Source of the DNA: Biformimicrobium ophioploci
GTDB lineage: Bacteria > Pseudomonadota > Gammaproteobacteria > Pseudomonadales > Cellvibrionaceae
Direction: 5' to 3'
NCBI RefSeq assembly: GCF_030270605.1
Contig: NZ_BSYJ01000001.1
Location: forward strand, 728,261 to 792,260
DNA: 64,000 nt
Program-made: the position numbers and the translations under genes
The notes under the pieces: model-generated
What the model was told of the DNA's origin: nothing
Databases searched by the model: none
What the model saw: the letters and a program-made list of their open reading frames with translations, nothing else
Part shown: positions 49,934 through 59,761 of the stretch, one piece after another
Layout of the letters: every line of letters begins with the position of its first letter
How positions within the stretch are numbered: position 1 is the stretch's first letter

Positions 49934-51178
49934 TCAGGCCAGCGGCGCCCTGAGTGGCTCGATGGTGACGGTATCACCGGCATCGGCATTGCCGCTGTCA
50001 CGGGCGAGTACGATAAAGCAGTTGGCGGCGGCAAGCCCCGTGAGGATGTGGCTGCCCTGCGCGCCCACCGGCTCCACCACCAGCTCGCCTCTACCGTCTT
50101 CCTGTACAAAGCGGAAAATACCGCGCTGGAAATCGGTGCGGCCCGGCTTTTTCTTTAGAGGCTTTAGCAGTTTCGCCTGCATGGTGGCGGGGCCGTTCCA
50201 GCTGCTGCCGCACATGACTGTCAGTGCCGGCAGTACCAGCTGGTAAAAGGTGACCAGTGCCGAAACCGGGTTACCGGGCAGGCCGAAGAAGGGCGTGCCC
50301 TGGATGCGGCCGAAGGCAAATGGCTTGCCGGGCTTCATGGCCACTTTCCAGAAGCCGATCTCGCCCTGTGCTTCCAGCACCTCGCGCGTGTAATCCGCTT
50401 CGCCCACGGAAACACCGCCGGAGGTGATGACGGCATCCGCTTCGCGGGCCGCCTTTTGCAGGGCGCGGGTAATAGCATCGCGGTTGTCCGGGAGAATACC
50501 CAGGTCGAGGGTTTCCAGGTCCAGTTCCTGCAGCGCAGCTTTCAGTGCGACACGGTTGCTGTCGTAGATATCCCCCTCGGCAAGGGGTTCGCCGGGTTGG
50601 CGCAGCTCGTCACCGGTGGAAAACAGGGCGATGCAGGGCCGGCGCTTTACGGTGACTGTGCCGATGCCGGCGGCCGCCAGCAGGGCGATATGCGCCACGC
50701 TGATGTGCGTGCCCGCCTCCAGCAGGGTCTGCCCTTCGGCGACATCCTCGCCGCGGCGGCGGACATGGTCGCCCGCCCGCACCTCGGTGCGGAGGTGGAT
50801 GGATTCTGCCTCGGCCTGCACATTTTCCTGCATGACCACGGTGTCTGCACCGGCCGGCATGGCGGCGCCGGTCATGATGCGCACGCAGGTGCCGGGATTG
50901 ACCACGCCCTCAAAAGGGGCGCCGGCAAAGGACTTGCCGATCAGTTCCAGTGGCTGGCCGGCCGCCGCATCCGCAAAGCGCAGCGCGTAACCGTCCATGG
51001 CGGAGTTGTCGCAGGGCGGCAGGTTGACCGCGGAGATGACCGGCTCGGCCAGTACCCGGCCGGCGGCGTTGGTGAGTGGCACCGTTTGGGTGCCGGCGAC
51101 AGGCTGCAGGGCTTCGAGTAGCCTGGCCCTGGCCGTTTCAATCGGCATCAGGCCCGGTTGGCTGCAGCAATCGACCAT
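49934..51178 (-). CDS. moeA: Molybdopterin molybdenumtransferase MoeA
   Basis: A 414-aa MoeA. Seen: NLPPCDNSAMDGYAL, RIMTGAAMPAGADTVVMQE, RRGEDVAEGQ, STGDEL, the TSGGVSVGEADY domain, KPGKPFAFG and GLPGNPVSALVTF. It inserts molybdate into molybdopterin for molybdoenzymes. The neighbouring narL/narK suggests nitrate reductase as client, though no nar structural genes are in the window. ATG 51178 versus GTG 51187 is unsure. Confidence 0.96.
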   Translation of the reverse strand: MVDCCSQPGLMPIETARARLLEALQPVAGTQTVPLTNAAGRVLAEPVISAVNLPPCDNSAMDGYALRFADAAAGQPLELIGKSFAGAPFEGVVNPGTCVRIMTGAAMPAGADTVVMQENVQAEAESIHLRTEVRAGDHVRRRGEDVAEGQTLLEAGTHISVAHIALLAAAGIGTVTVKRRPCIALFSTGDELRQPGEPLAEGDIYDSNRVALKAALQELDLETLDLGILPDNRDAITRALQKAAREADAVITSGGVSVGEADYTREVLEAQGEIGFWKVAMKPGKPFAFGRIQGTPFFGLPGNPVSALVTFYQLVLPALTVMCGSSWNGPATMQAKLLKPLKKKPGRTDFQRGIFRFVQEDGRGELVVEPVGAQGSHILTGLAAANCFIVLARDSGNADAGDTVTIEPLRAPLA

Positions 51179-51245
51179 CTTGTTCACCTCATTCCTCTCT
51201 TCACCAGCTGTTGTGTGCCGGCGTATCTGGTCCGCGTTCTAGTGC

Positions 51246-51899
51246 TCAGTGTGATTCCGGTCGCTTCTGGTTGACCATCCACACGGCAGCTTCGACCCGC
51301 GAACGCATGCCAAGTTTCTTCAGCAGGTGCTTTACGTGCACTTTTACTGTGGCGTCACTGATATCCAGCTCGCGCGCGATCAGCTTGTTGCTGAGACCGT
51401 CCGCGATCAGCTGCAAAATCTGATATTCGCGGCTGGTCAGGGTGGACAGCGTATCGGCGCCGGAGTTGTCCGGCTTGCGCAGGGCGGAGGCCAGGATTTC
51501 GGTCAGGCGCTGGCTGATGGCGAGCTTGCCGTGGGTGGCTTCCATGACCTGGTCGAGGATGTCCTCGGGTTCCATGTCCTTCAGCAGGTAGCCATCGGCA
51601 CCGGCGCGGATACAGGACACCACATCGGCATTATTGTCGGAAACGGTCAGCATGACGATGCGCGAAGTCACATCGGCGGCGCGCATCGCGCGCAGGGTAT
51701 CGAGCCCGTCCATGCCGCGCATGTTCAGGTCCAGCAGGATCACGTCCGGCTCATGCTGTTTGGCCAGGTCCAGCGCTTCCTCGCCACTGCTGGCCTCGGC
51801 CACCAGCTCCAGCCCCGGTTCCATGGCGAACAGCTGCTTGAGCCCCTTGCGGAACAGCGGGTGGTCATCAACCATCATGACGGTTGCGGCTTGGGACAT
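51246..51899 (-). CDS. narL: Response regulator NarL
   Basis: A 217-aa NarL/FixJ regulator: receiver domain with phospho-Asp in DVILLDLNMRGMDG, then LuxR-type HTH (LTSREYQILQLIADGLSNKLIARELDISDATVKVHVKHLLKKLG). Divergent from narK. A NarL-like 7-2-7 box lies between them. No sensor kinase (narX) is in the window. Confidence 0.94.
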   Translation of the reverse strand: MSQAATVMMVDDHPLFRKGLKQLFAMEPGLELVAEASSGEEALDLAKQHEPDVILLDLNMRGMDGLDTLRAMRAADVTSRIVMLTVSDNNADVVSCIRAGADGYLLKDMEPEDILDQVMEATHGKLAISQRLTEILASALRKPDNSGADTLSTLTSREYQILQLIADGLSNKLIARELDISDATVKVHVKHLLKKLGMRSRVEAAVWMVNQKRPESH

Positions 51900-51966
51900 A
51901 GGGATACCTGTGGGATTTGTACTATTTCTGAGCAGCGACTTTACCATAGCGGCCCCGTCCTGCGAC

Positions 51967-51982
51967 TACCCCCAAAGGGGTA
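51967..51982. promoter_or_regulatory. NarL 7-2-7 binding site
   Basis: TACCCCCAAAGGGGTA: a heptamer pair facing each other with a 2-bp centre, as expected for NarL. A second, weaker candidate (TACTTACTGATGGTAA) is 28 bp right of it. Both lie in the narL-narK intergenic region. Confidence 0.8.
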
Positions 51983-52089
51983 AGTTCGGTGCGATCGGGG
52001 CAAAGTGGTTACTTACTGATGGTAATTGAGCGCGGGACAGGCGCGGCCCATAGTGGCATCACGAATCAATTCCATCAGGAGTGGCCACC

Positions 52090-53703
52090 GTGTCTGACAT
52101 ATATGAATGGAACCCGGAGGACAGCAAATTCTGGCAGTCCAGGGGCAAAAAAGTAGCAAACCGCAATCTGTGGATTTCCATTCCCAGCCTGCTGTGCGGC
52201 TTCGCCGTATGGCTCTACTGGGGCATCATCACCGTACAAATGCTGAACCTCGGGTTCCCGTTTGCCAAGGCGGACCTGTTCACGCTGATGGCGATCGCGG
52301 GCCTCACGGGCGCGACGCTGCGTATCCCGAGTAGCTTTTTTATCCGCCTGTTCGGCGGCCGTAACACGGTGGTGTTCACCACTGCGTTGCTGATGATCCC
52401 GGCGCTGGGTGCGGGCATTGCGCTGCAGAACAAGGAAACCCCGCTGTGGGTATTCCAGCTGCTGGCGCTGCTGTCTGGTATCGGTGGCGGTAACTTCGCC
52501 TCTTCCATGTCCAATATCAGCTTCTTCTTCCCGAAAGAGAAGCAGGGCCTGGCGCTGGGCCTGAATGCGGGCCTGGGTAACTTCGGCGTGACCACCATGC
52601 AGATCCTGGTGCCTCTGTTCATGACGTTCGGCGCTTTCGGTGCCATGGGTGGCGACCCCATGACCCTGGTGAGCGGTTCCGGCTCCCTGATCGGCAAGGT
52701 ACCTGCGGGTTCCGACGCCTGGATCCAGAACGCCGGTTTCGTCTGGCTGCTGTTCCTGGTACCGCTGGCGTTTATCGGCTGGTTCGGCATGAACAACCTG
52801 CGCACTGACGAAGTCACCCCGGATGTGGGCAGCGCGCTGGGCGCCATGACCAAGATGACCATGATGCTGGGTATTGGCATGATCACTGCGATCACCGGCC
52901 TGTGGCTGATGCTGCCGGAAGCGGCCAATGGCTCTGGCTGGGGTGTGCCCAAGGAAATCGTACTGGTGCTGGTGATCGCCGCTACCGTGTTCGGCCTCAA
53001 GCTGCTGCCGGGCGAGATCAAGATCAGCCTCAACCGCCAGTACCGTATCTTTAACAACAAGCACACCTGGGTGATGAGTGTCATCTACACCATGACCTTC
53101 GGTAGCTTCATCGGCTTCGCGGCGGCCTTCCCGCTGGCCATCAAGGTGATCTTCGGTTACAGCCACGTGATGGTGGACGGCGTCATGACCCATGACACCA
53201 TCAACACCAACGGCCCGAGCGCCCTCATGTACGCCTGGATGGGTCCGTTCATCGGCGCCCTGATCCGCCCGGTGGGTGGCTGGATCTCCGATCGCATTGG
53301 CGGTGCCCTGGTGACCCAGGTGTGTGCGGTCATCATGGTAGCGAGCGCCCTGGGTGTGGCCTACTACATGAAAGCGGCCTACGCTTCTGCCACCCCGGAA
53401 GAGTTCTTCGTGCCCTTCTTCCTGCTGTTCCTGGTGCTGTTCGCCGCGACTGGTATCGGCAACGGTTCTACCTTCCGTACCATCGCCATGGTGTTCCCGA
53501 AGGAGCAGGCGGGCCCGGTACTTGGTTGGACTTCTGCGGTAGCGGCCTACGGTGCCTTCTACATCCCGAAGGTATTCGGTGAGCAGATCAAGGCCACCAC
53601 GCCGGAATACGCATTGGCTGGCTTCGCCATCTTCTACGCGGTGTGCCTGGTGATCAACTACTGGTACTACCTGCGCAAGAACGGCGAATTCTACAATCCT
53701 TAA
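52090..53703 (+). CDS. narK: Nitrate/nitrite MFS transporter NarK
   Basis: A 537-aa MFS nitrate/nitrite transporter with about 12 TMs, unusually long. Nitrate signatures are GNFASSMSNISFFFPKEKQGLALGLNAGLGNFGV and, in the second half, GIGNGSTFRTIAMVFPKEQAGPVLGWTSAV. GTG 52090 has AGGAG 8 bp upstream. It imports nitrate or exports nitrite; controlled by NarL. Confidence 0.95.
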   Translation: MSDIYEWNPEDSKFWQSRGKKVANRNLWISIPSLLCGFAVWLYWGIITVQMLNLGFPFAKADLFTLMAIAGLTGATLRIPSSFFIRLFGGRNTVVFTTALLMIPALGAGIALQNKETPLWVFQLLALLSGIGGGNFASSMSNISFFFPKEKQGLALGLNAGLGNFGVTTMQILVPLFMTFGAFGAMGGDPMTLVSGSGSLIGKVPAGSDAWIQNAGFVWLLFLVPLAFIGWFGMNNLRTDEVTPDVGSALGAMTKMTMMLGIGMITAITGLWLMLPEAANGSGWGVPKEIVLVLVIAATVFGLKLLPGEIKISLNRQYRIFNNKHTWVMSVIYTMTFGSFIGFAAAFPLAIKVIFGYSHVMVDGVMTHDTINTNGPSALMYAWMGPFIGALIRPVGGWISDRIGGALVTQVCAVIMVASALGVAYYMKAAYASATPEEFFVPFFLLFLVLFAATGIGNGSTFRTIAMVFPKEQAGPVLGWTSAVAAYGAFYIPKVFGEQIKATTPEYALAGFAIFYAVCLVINYWYYLRKNGEFYNP

Positions 53704-53736
53704 TACGGTTTCACTCGCGATACATCGCAACGTTTC

Positions 53737-53761
53737 GGGGAGGCTCAGCCTCCCCTTTTTT
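53737..53761 (+). terminator. Intrinsic terminator after narK
   Basis: GGGGAGGCTCAGCCTCCCC followed by T6. It separates narK from nnrS. Confidence 0.92.
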
Positions 53762-53799
53762 GGTTCAGGTTACCGGCCAGCACTGAGAGGTTTTGGGAA

Positions 53800-54972
53800 A
53801 TGATGCAGATTGTCGACCGCAGCAAGGAAGAGGCTATCGCGCCCATCTGGCGCATGCCGTTCCGGCCGTTTTTCTGGGGCGCCGCCGCCTGGAGCTTACT
53901 GGCGCTGATACTGTGGCAGGCGCAGCTGTCCGGCTGGGTTGCGCCGGCATTTTCCGATTGGGTGCGCGGCGGGATCACCTGGCACGCGCACGAGATGCTG
54001 TTCGCCTTTGCCGCTACCGTAGTGGTGGGTTTCCTCGGCACCGCCATCCAGACCTGGACCGGTGTGCCGTCGCCCAAGGGCTGGCCCCTGATCGGACTGG
54101 TGGGCCTGTGGCTCGCGGCGCGGCTCGGCTACCTGTTTGCCGCTGTGCCACTGTGGTTGCCGCTCAGCGCGGAAGCAATTTTCTTCCTCACCGCTGCGCT
54201 ACTGTTTGGCCGGCGCATATTGCTGGTGAAGCAGTGGCGCAACCTATTCGTGCTGCCGGCCATGCTGGCGTTTGCCGCACTGGCGCTGTGCCACTGGCTG
54301 CTGCCGGCATATCAGGCGCGGGTGGCGCTGCTGGCACTGCTGCTGGTGGTGGCGATCATCCTGGTGGTCGGTGGCCGCGTGATTCCGTTTTTCACCGCGC
54401 GCCGCCTGCAGTTGCCACAGCGCGACAAGTGGGCGCTGCTGGAAATTGGCGGCCATGTGCTGATGGTGGTGCTGTTGCTGGCGGTGGCGCTGAACCTGCC
54501 GCAAACCCTGTGGGCGTGGCTGGCGCTGGCACTGGGGGTGCTGCAGCTGGTGCGCATGCTGCGCTGGCACCCGACCCGTATCTGGGTGGAGCCACTACTG
54601 TGGTCGCTGCACATCAGTTACTGGTTGCTGGTGCTGGGCTTCTTTATTGCTGCGCTGGCCTGGAGCGGGCTGGCACCGGCATGGCACAGCGCCGCGCTGC
54701 ACGCGTTTGCGGTGGGCGGCATCGGCGGCCTGATCCTGGCCATGATCAGCCGCGTCAGTCTCGGCCATACCGGCCGCCAGCTGCAGGCGCCCGGGCTGAT
54801 GCCGCTGGCGTTTGCGGCGCTGGCATTGTCGGCACTGGCGCGTATCTTCTGGGCTCCCGCACCGGCGGGCTTTGTCGCCGCGGTTGCGGGCTGGGTGCTG
54901 GGTTACGGTCTGTTCCTGGTTTATTACACCCCGGTACTGTTCCGCGCGCGGGTCGACGGGCAGGGCGGATAA
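53800..54972 (+). CDS. nnrS: NnrS family heme/copper membrane protein
   Basis: A 390-aa membrane protein with about 12 hydrophobic segments and NnrS marks: PFRPFFWGAAAWSL, GGITWHAHEMLFAFAATVVVGFLGTAIQTWTG, GGRVIPFFTARRLQL, HAFAVGGIGGLILAMISRVSLGHTGR. Members help cells withstand nitric oxide. Placed after narK in a nitrate-responsive neighbourhood. Start ATG 53800 or 53803. Confidence 0.93.
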   Translation: MMQIVDRSKEEAIAPIWRMPFRPFFWGAAAWSLLALILWQAQLSGWVAPAFSDWVRGGITWHAHEMLFAFAATVVVGFLGTAIQTWTGVPSPKGWPLIGLVGLWLAARLGYLFAAVPLWLPLSAEAIFFLTAALLFGRRILLVKQWRNLFVLPAMLAFAALALCHWLLPAYQARVALLALLLVVAIILVVGGRVIPFFTARRLQLPQRDKWALLEIGGHVLMVVLLLAVALNLPQTLWAWLALALGVLQLVRMLRWHPTRIWVEPLLWSLHISYWLLVLGFFIAALAWSGLAPAWHSAALHAFAVGGIGGLILAMISRVSLGHTGRQLQAPGLMPLAFAALALSALARIFWAPAPAGFVAAVAGWVLGYGLFLVYYTPVLFRARVDGQGG

Positions 54973-55053
54973 CAGGCATGGATGACCGGCGCGTCGACCC
55001 TAGGGTTGAAACATGGGATTGAGCTACACCATTGATGTACAGGTAACCACAAA

Positions 55054-56358
55054 GTGACTGAACTGCTATCCCCGGCCGGGACCCTCAAGAGCATGCGTTA
55101 CGCCTTCGCCTACGGCGCCGATGCCGTTTACGTGGGCCAGCCGCGCTACAGCCTGCGGGTGCGCAACAACGAGTTCAACAAGCCGGAAAACCTGGCCGCC
55201 GCCATCGACGAGGCGCACGCGCTGGGCAAGAAGGTGTATGTGGCCAGCAATGTGGCGCCGCACAACGACAAGCTGCGCTCCTATATCCGCGATATGGAAC
55301 CCATTGTCGCCATGCACCCGGACGCGCTGATCATGTCGGACCCGGGCCTGATTATGCTGGTGCGCGAGCAGTTCCCGGACATGCCGGTGCACCTGTCGGT
55401 GCAGGCCAATGCGGTCAACTGGGCCACGGTGAAGTTCTGGCAGCAGCAGGGCCTCGAGCGGGTGATCCTGTCGCGCGAGCTGTCCCTCGACGAGATCGAG
55501 GAGATTCGCCAGCGCGTGCCGGAGATGGAGCTGGAGGTGTTTGTGCACGGCGCGCTGTGCATGGCCTATTCCGGCCGCTGCCTGCTATCGGGCTATATCA
55601 ACCACCGTGACTCCAACCAGGGCGCCTGCACCAATGCCTGTCGCTGGGAGTACAACGCCCACGAGGCCGTGGAAACCGAAACCGGCGACCTGGTGCCGGT
55701 ACAGCAGGTGGACCCGGCCACCGATGCGCCGGAGCCGATGCTGCTGCAGGAGAAGAGCCGCCCCGGCGAGCTGATCCCGGTGTACGAGGACGAGCACGGC
55801 ACCTACATCATGAACTCCAAGGACCTGCGCGCGGTTCAGCATGTACAGCGGCTGGTGCAGATGGGCGTCCACTCGCTCAAGATCGAGGGGCGCACCAAGA
55901 GCCACTACTATGTGGCGCGCACCGCCCAGGTGTACCGCCGGGCGATCGACGACGCGCTGGCCGGGCGCGAATTCAACTTCGAGCTGATGGACAACCTGGA
56001 GCACCTGGCCAACCGCGGCTACACGGAGGGCTTCTATCGCCGCCATGTGCCGAGCGAATTCCAGAATTACGAGAAGGGGGTGTCCAGCAATCCCAACCAG
56101 CAGTTTGTGGGGGAAGCGCTGGAGATTGGCGATGGCTGGATGACCATCGATGTGAAGAACCGCTTCGAGCTGGGTGATCAGCTGGAGCTGATCACCCCGT
56201 CCGGCAACCACCTGTTCCGCCTCGACCTGCTGCAGGACCGCGACGGCCAGGCAATTGAGGCGGCGCCGGGTTCCGGCCATGTGGTGCGCGTGCCGCTGCC
56301 GGTGGATGTGCCGGAATCGGCGCGCGGCTATACCATGCTGATGCGCTACATAAATTGA
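55054..56358 (+). CDS. trhP: Peptidase U32 family protein, TrhP-like tRNA hydroxylation factor
   Basis: A 434-aa U32-family protein colinear with YegQ/TrhP: ELLSPAGTLKSMRYAFAYGADAVYVGQPRYSLR, the Cys cluster around GALCMAYSGRCLLSGYINHRDSNQGACTNACRWEY, and YIMNSKDLRAVQHV. TrhP uses prephenate-derived hydroxylation at tRNA U34. GTG 55054 is the likely start. Confidence 0.92.
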   Translation: MTELLSPAGTLKSMRYAFAYGADAVYVGQPRYSLRVRNNEFNKPENLAAAIDEAHALGKKVYVASNVAPHNDKLRSYIRDMEPIVAMHPDALIMSDPGLIMLVREQFPDMPVHLSVQANAVNWATVKFWQQQGLERVILSRELSLDEIEEIRQRVPEMELEVFVHGALCMAYSGRCLLSGYINHRDSNQGACTNACRWEYNAHEAVETETGDLVPVQQVDPATDAPEPMLLQEKSRPGELIPVYEDEHGTYIMNSKDLRAVQHVQRLVQMGVHSLKIEGRTKSHYYVARTAQVYRRAIDDALAGREFNFELMDNLEHLANRGYTEGFYRRHVPSEFQNYEKGVSSNPNQQFVGEALEIGDGWMTIDVKNRFELGDQLELITPSGNHLFRLDLLQDRDGQAIEAAPGSGHVVRVPLPVDVPESARGYTMLMRYIN

Positions 56359-56362
56359 GGGC

Positions 56363-57406
56363 CTAAATTACCCCGCGGCGCTCTTGATCCCGCTCGATGG
56401 ATTCGAACAGGGCCTGGAAGTTGCCCTCGCCGAAGCCGAGGTCGTCCTCGCGCTGGATCATTTCTATAAAGATGGGGCCAAACAGGTTCTTGGTGAAGAT
56501 CTGTAGCAGGTAGGAGCCTTCGGACTGGCTGTCGGCCAGGATCTGGTGCTGGCGGATCTTGTCGCGGTCCTCGCGCACCCAGGGCACCCGCTTGAATACC
56601 TGGTCATAGTAGTCGTCGTGGATGTCCAGGGTCTCGATGCCGCTGCCATCGAGGGCATCGCAGGAGGCCACCAGGTCGTTGGTGAGGAATGCCAGGTGCT
56701 GCACGCCGGGGCCATTGTACTCGTTCAGGTACTCGTCGATCTGGTTGTTGTTGTCGTCCTTGCCCTCGTTGATGGGGATGCAGAAGCTGCCATCTGGCGA
56801 GCGCAGCGCAAACGATACCAGCGCGGTCTTGCGCCCCTTGATATCGAAGTAGCGCACCTCCTCGAAGCCAAACACGGACTTATAGAACTCGGCCCACTTG
56901 TGCATGGTGCCCTTGTAGACATTGTTGGTGAGGTGGTCGATGGCGATAAAGCCTTTGTCCCGCACCAGCACCGGATCCTCCAGGGACTCGAAATCGGTTT
57001 GCCAGATATTGTCGGTGTCGCTGAAGCGGTCGATAAAGTAGATGAGGCTGTCGCCGATGCCGTAGATGGCCGGATACGGCAGGTCACAATCCAGCGGGGC
57101 GGCCGGGGTGGCGCCGCGGCGCACGGCCTCGCTGAGGGCGAATTCGGCATCGTCCACGCGCCAGCCCATGGAGCAGATGGCGGGCCCGTGGGTCTCGGTG
57201 AAGGCGGCAGAGAAGCCGCGTCGCTCGCGGTTGAGCAGGAAGTGGATGCCGTTCTGGCGGTAGTGGACGATGTCCTTGCCTTTTAGCTTCCGGGTCATGG
57301 AAAACCCGAAACCGGTGAATACGCGGTGCATGTTGCCGATGGCGGGCTCGGCAAATTCGGTGAACTCGATGCCGCGCATACGCAGCGGGTTTTTGCTTTC
57401 CGTCAT
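56363..57406 (-). CDS. hppD: 4-hydroxyphenylpyruvate dioxygenase
   Basis: A 347-aa HPPD. Iron ligands are visible as His in FIAIDHLTNNV, His in GPGVQHLAFLT, and Glu in GPIFIEMIQR. It converts 4-hydroxyphenylpyruvate to homogentisate in tyrosine breakdown. It converges with trhP (4-bp gap). No other tyrosine-pathway gene is in the window. Confidence 0.96.
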   Translation of the reverse strand: MTESKNPLRMRGIEFTEFAEPAIGNMHRVFTGFGFSMTRKLKGKDIVHYRQNGIHFLLNRERRGFSAAFTETHGPAICSMGWRVDDAEFALSEAVRRGATPAAPLDCDLPYPAIYGIGDSLIYFIDRFSDTDNIWQTDFESLEDPVLVRDKGFIAIDHLTNNVYKGTMHKWAEFYKSVFGFEEVRYFDIKGRKTALVSFALRSPDGSFCIPINEGKDDNNNQIDEYLNEYNGPGVQHLAFLTNDLVASCDALDGSGIETLDIHDDYYDQVFKRVPWVREDRDKIRQHQILADSQSEGSYLLQIFTKNLFGPIFIEMIQREDDLGFGEGNFQALFESIERDQERRGVI

Positions 57407-57704
57407 GGCCTGGTTCCCTCTGTTATCTCTCTAGGACTGCCGGAGCCTGAGTCTAAGAAACACTGGCAGCTGCCGAGTGCCATGCGCTGACAGTTTTCGG
57501 GTGTTTTACCCTGACGGATTTCGAAATCGAGGCCCACTGGCTAATCCGTGACCTACCTGTGGGGGTGGTTATTTGCTATCCTGAGCCTCAATGAATTGCA
57601 CGAATGTACCGATTTGTGTGACCCGGCAGGCCCGGATAGTACTGAGCAGTACCGACACATGACTGCCCTACTGACCCGTGACCGAGCGAGTGAAAGGAAT
57701 GCCA

Positions 57705-58352
57705 ATGCGCCAGAACAACCTGATGAAAAGAAGCGGAACCCTGAAGACCCTGCTGATGGCGCCATTGCTGGCGCTGGCCGCTATGGCCCAGGCTGGCGAT
57801 GCCGATGCGGGCAAGGCCCTGTACGCCACCTGCGCAGCCTGTCACGGCCAGGCCGGAGAGGGAATCGCCGCCATGAATGCGCCCGCGCTGGCGGGTCAGT
57901 CACAGGCCTATATCGCGCGCCAGCTGTACAACTTCCGCAACGGCGTGCGCGGCGGCAGTGGCGACATGCTCGGCATGCAGATGGTGCCGATGGCGAAGAT
58001 GCTGGCGGATGACGCCGCGGTGGAGAATGTAGCCGCCTATATCGCCACTTTCCCGGTCGCCAAGCCGGCCGCCACGGTAGAAGGTGACCCGGTTGCCGGT
58101 AACAAGTCCTACCAGAGCTACTGTGGCGCCTGTCACGGCAGCAACGGCCAGGGCAACGATGCGCTCAACGCACCGCGTCTCGTCGGTCTCGGGGATGCCT
58201 ACCTGATCCGCCAGTACCAGAATTTCAGCAAGGGCATCCGCGGCAACCACCCGGATGACAAGTTCGGCAAGCAGATGAAGGCCATGTCGAACGTACTCAA
58301 CGACCAGCAGCTCAAGGATGTCGCCGCTTACCTGAACAGCAAGTCCGAGTAG
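57705..58352 (+). CDS. Di-heme c-type cytochrome, cytochrome c4-like
   Basis: A 215-aa exported cytochrome; signal peptide about 1-30 (LKTLLMAPLLALAAMAQAG). Two class I heme domains: CAACH and CGACH, each followed by a GNxGxG-type loop and an axial Met (about GMQMVPM and KQMKAM). ATG 57705 has AAAGGA 7 bp upstream. First of three cytochrome genes. Confidence 0.93.
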   Translation: MRQNNLMKRSGTLKTLLMAPLLALAAMAQAGDADAGKALYATCAACHGQAGEGIAAMNAPALAGQSQAYIARQLYNFRNGVRGGSGDMLGMQMVPMAKMLADDAAVENVAAYIATFPVAKPAATVEGDPVAGNKSYQSYCGACHGSNGQGNDALNAPRLVGLGDAYLIRQYQNFSKGIRGNHPDDKFGKQMKAMSNVLNDQQLKDVAAYLNSKSE

Positions 58353-58426
58353 CGCGTTTCTTGATAGAAGAACGGCCTTCAACAGGAAGGCCTGTTCCCC
58401 GGACCGCCAACAAGAATAACGACACG

Positions 58427-59671
58427 ATGTACCTGAAAAAACTGATCCTGAAGACCGGCCTGATGGCCGGCCTGGTGCTGGGCGCCTCCTTTGTCCAGGC
58501 CGCGCCGGCCCAGTCCTCCGTTGCCAAGCCCATCGAACTGGCGAACGACTGTCCGCCCGGGTTCGAGCTGACCCGCTACAACCAGTGCAAGCTGCGCACC
58601 CTCTATGACGGCTACAAGTCGCTGGAGGACCGCGGTGTGGGCGGTCTCAAAACGGCGCTGCCAACGGTGCGCGACGGCTTCAGCCCGCAGCAGATCGACC
58701 TGGGCCGCTACCTTTTTTTCGACCCGCTGTTGTCCGGTGACAACAGCCTGTCCTGCGCCAGCTGCCACCACCCGGAGCTGGGTTTTGCCGATGGCCGCGC
58801 CACCAGCATTGGCATCGGCGGCGCCGAGGTGCCGCGCGCCGCACCGACCCTGTGGAATGTGGGCTTCCTGAAGAAGCTGTTCTGGGATGCGCGCTCGGAC
58901 AACCTCGAGCAACAGATGGAAGGGCCGTTGTACTCCGATGTGGAGATGGGCAGCAACCCGGGCCAGCTACTGACCGATATTGGCGGCAATGCCGAGTACC
59001 GGCGCCTGTTCGGCAAAGCCTTCCCCAAGCATGAAGGCCAGCCGACTCTGGACCAGATCTATACCGCGATCGCTGCGTTTGAGTCGTCGCTGGTGTCGCT
59101 GAACAGCCGCTATGACCAGTACGCACACGGTTACCAGGACGCCCTGAACGCCAATGAAAAGGAAGGCCTGAATATCTTCCGCTCCTTCGTGGCGCGCTGC
59201 GCCGAGTGCCACACGCCGCCGCTGTTCACCAACCAGCAGGTGGCGGTGATCGGTGTGAACGAGCCGGAAGGGCGCAAGTTCGACCCGGGTGCCGGTGCCA
59301 TCTTCGACAACCCGACCTGGCATGGCGGCTTCAAGGTGCCGTCGCTGCGCAACATCGTCAAGACCGCGCCCTATATGCATTCGGGCACCTTCGACAACCT
59401 GCGCGATGCCACCGAGTTCTATACCCTGGGGCGTGGCCATGCGCTGCCGGAGGAAGAGAAGAAGCGCATGATCCTGCACTGGCATATCTGGGAGCCGAAC
59501 CTGACCGACGAGGAAATCGATCGGCTGGTGGACTTCATGGGCACCCTGACTGACGAGCTTTTCACGCCGCGTATTCCGGAGCGAGTGCCGTCGGGTCTCG
59601 CGCCAGTTGGCGTGTTACCGGAGCCGCTGCAGAAAACGCGCGAGGCGGGACAAAAGCAGGCACGTAACTGA
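58427..59671 (+). CDS. Di-heme cytochrome c peroxidase/MauG family protein
   Basis: A 414-aa exported protein (signal peptide cleaved near VQAAPA). Two heme sites: CASCH with the early [19 protein letters not shown] loop, and CAECH. MauG/CcpA-like marks continue in [17 protein letters not shown]. It likely reduces H2O2 or oxidises a partner using electrons from the c4-like protein. MYLKKL start (58427) is used. Confidence 0.92.
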   Translation: MYLKKLILKTGLMAGLVLGASFVQAAPAQSSVAKPIELANDCPPGFELTRYNQCKLRTLYDGYKSLEDRGVGGLKTALPTVRDGFSPQQIDLGRYLFFDPLLSGDNSLSCASCHHPELGFADGRATSIGIGGAEVPRAAPTLWNVGFLKKLFWDARSDNLEQQMEGPLYSDVEMGSNPGQLLTDIGGNAEYRRLFGKAFPKHEGQPTLDQIYTAIAAFESSLVSLNSRYDQYAHGYQDALNANEKEGLNIFRSFVARCAECHTPPLFTNQQVAVIGVNEPEGRKFDPGAGAIFDNPTWHGGFKVPSLRNIVKTAPYMHSGTFDNLRDATEFYTLGRGHALPEEEKKRMILHWHIWEPNLTDEEIDRLVDFMGTLTDELFTPRIPERVPSGLAPVGVLPEPLQKTREAGQKQARN

Positions 59672-59761
59672 CTGCATCTTTAAGATTTGTACAAAAACCC
59701 AAAAACAATACAAAATAATTCAGTTAAAAATTACCGAGACCAAAAATAACAGGGACACAAA

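Noticed and set aside
52075..53730. 551-codon minus-strand frame opposite narK
   Set aside because: Its composition (Gln/His/Arg-rich repeats) is typical of an antisense shadow of a membrane protein gene.
53793..55022. Second frame through nnrS
   Set aside because: Ala/Gly-rich product of an alternative frame; nnrS motifs are in the other frame.
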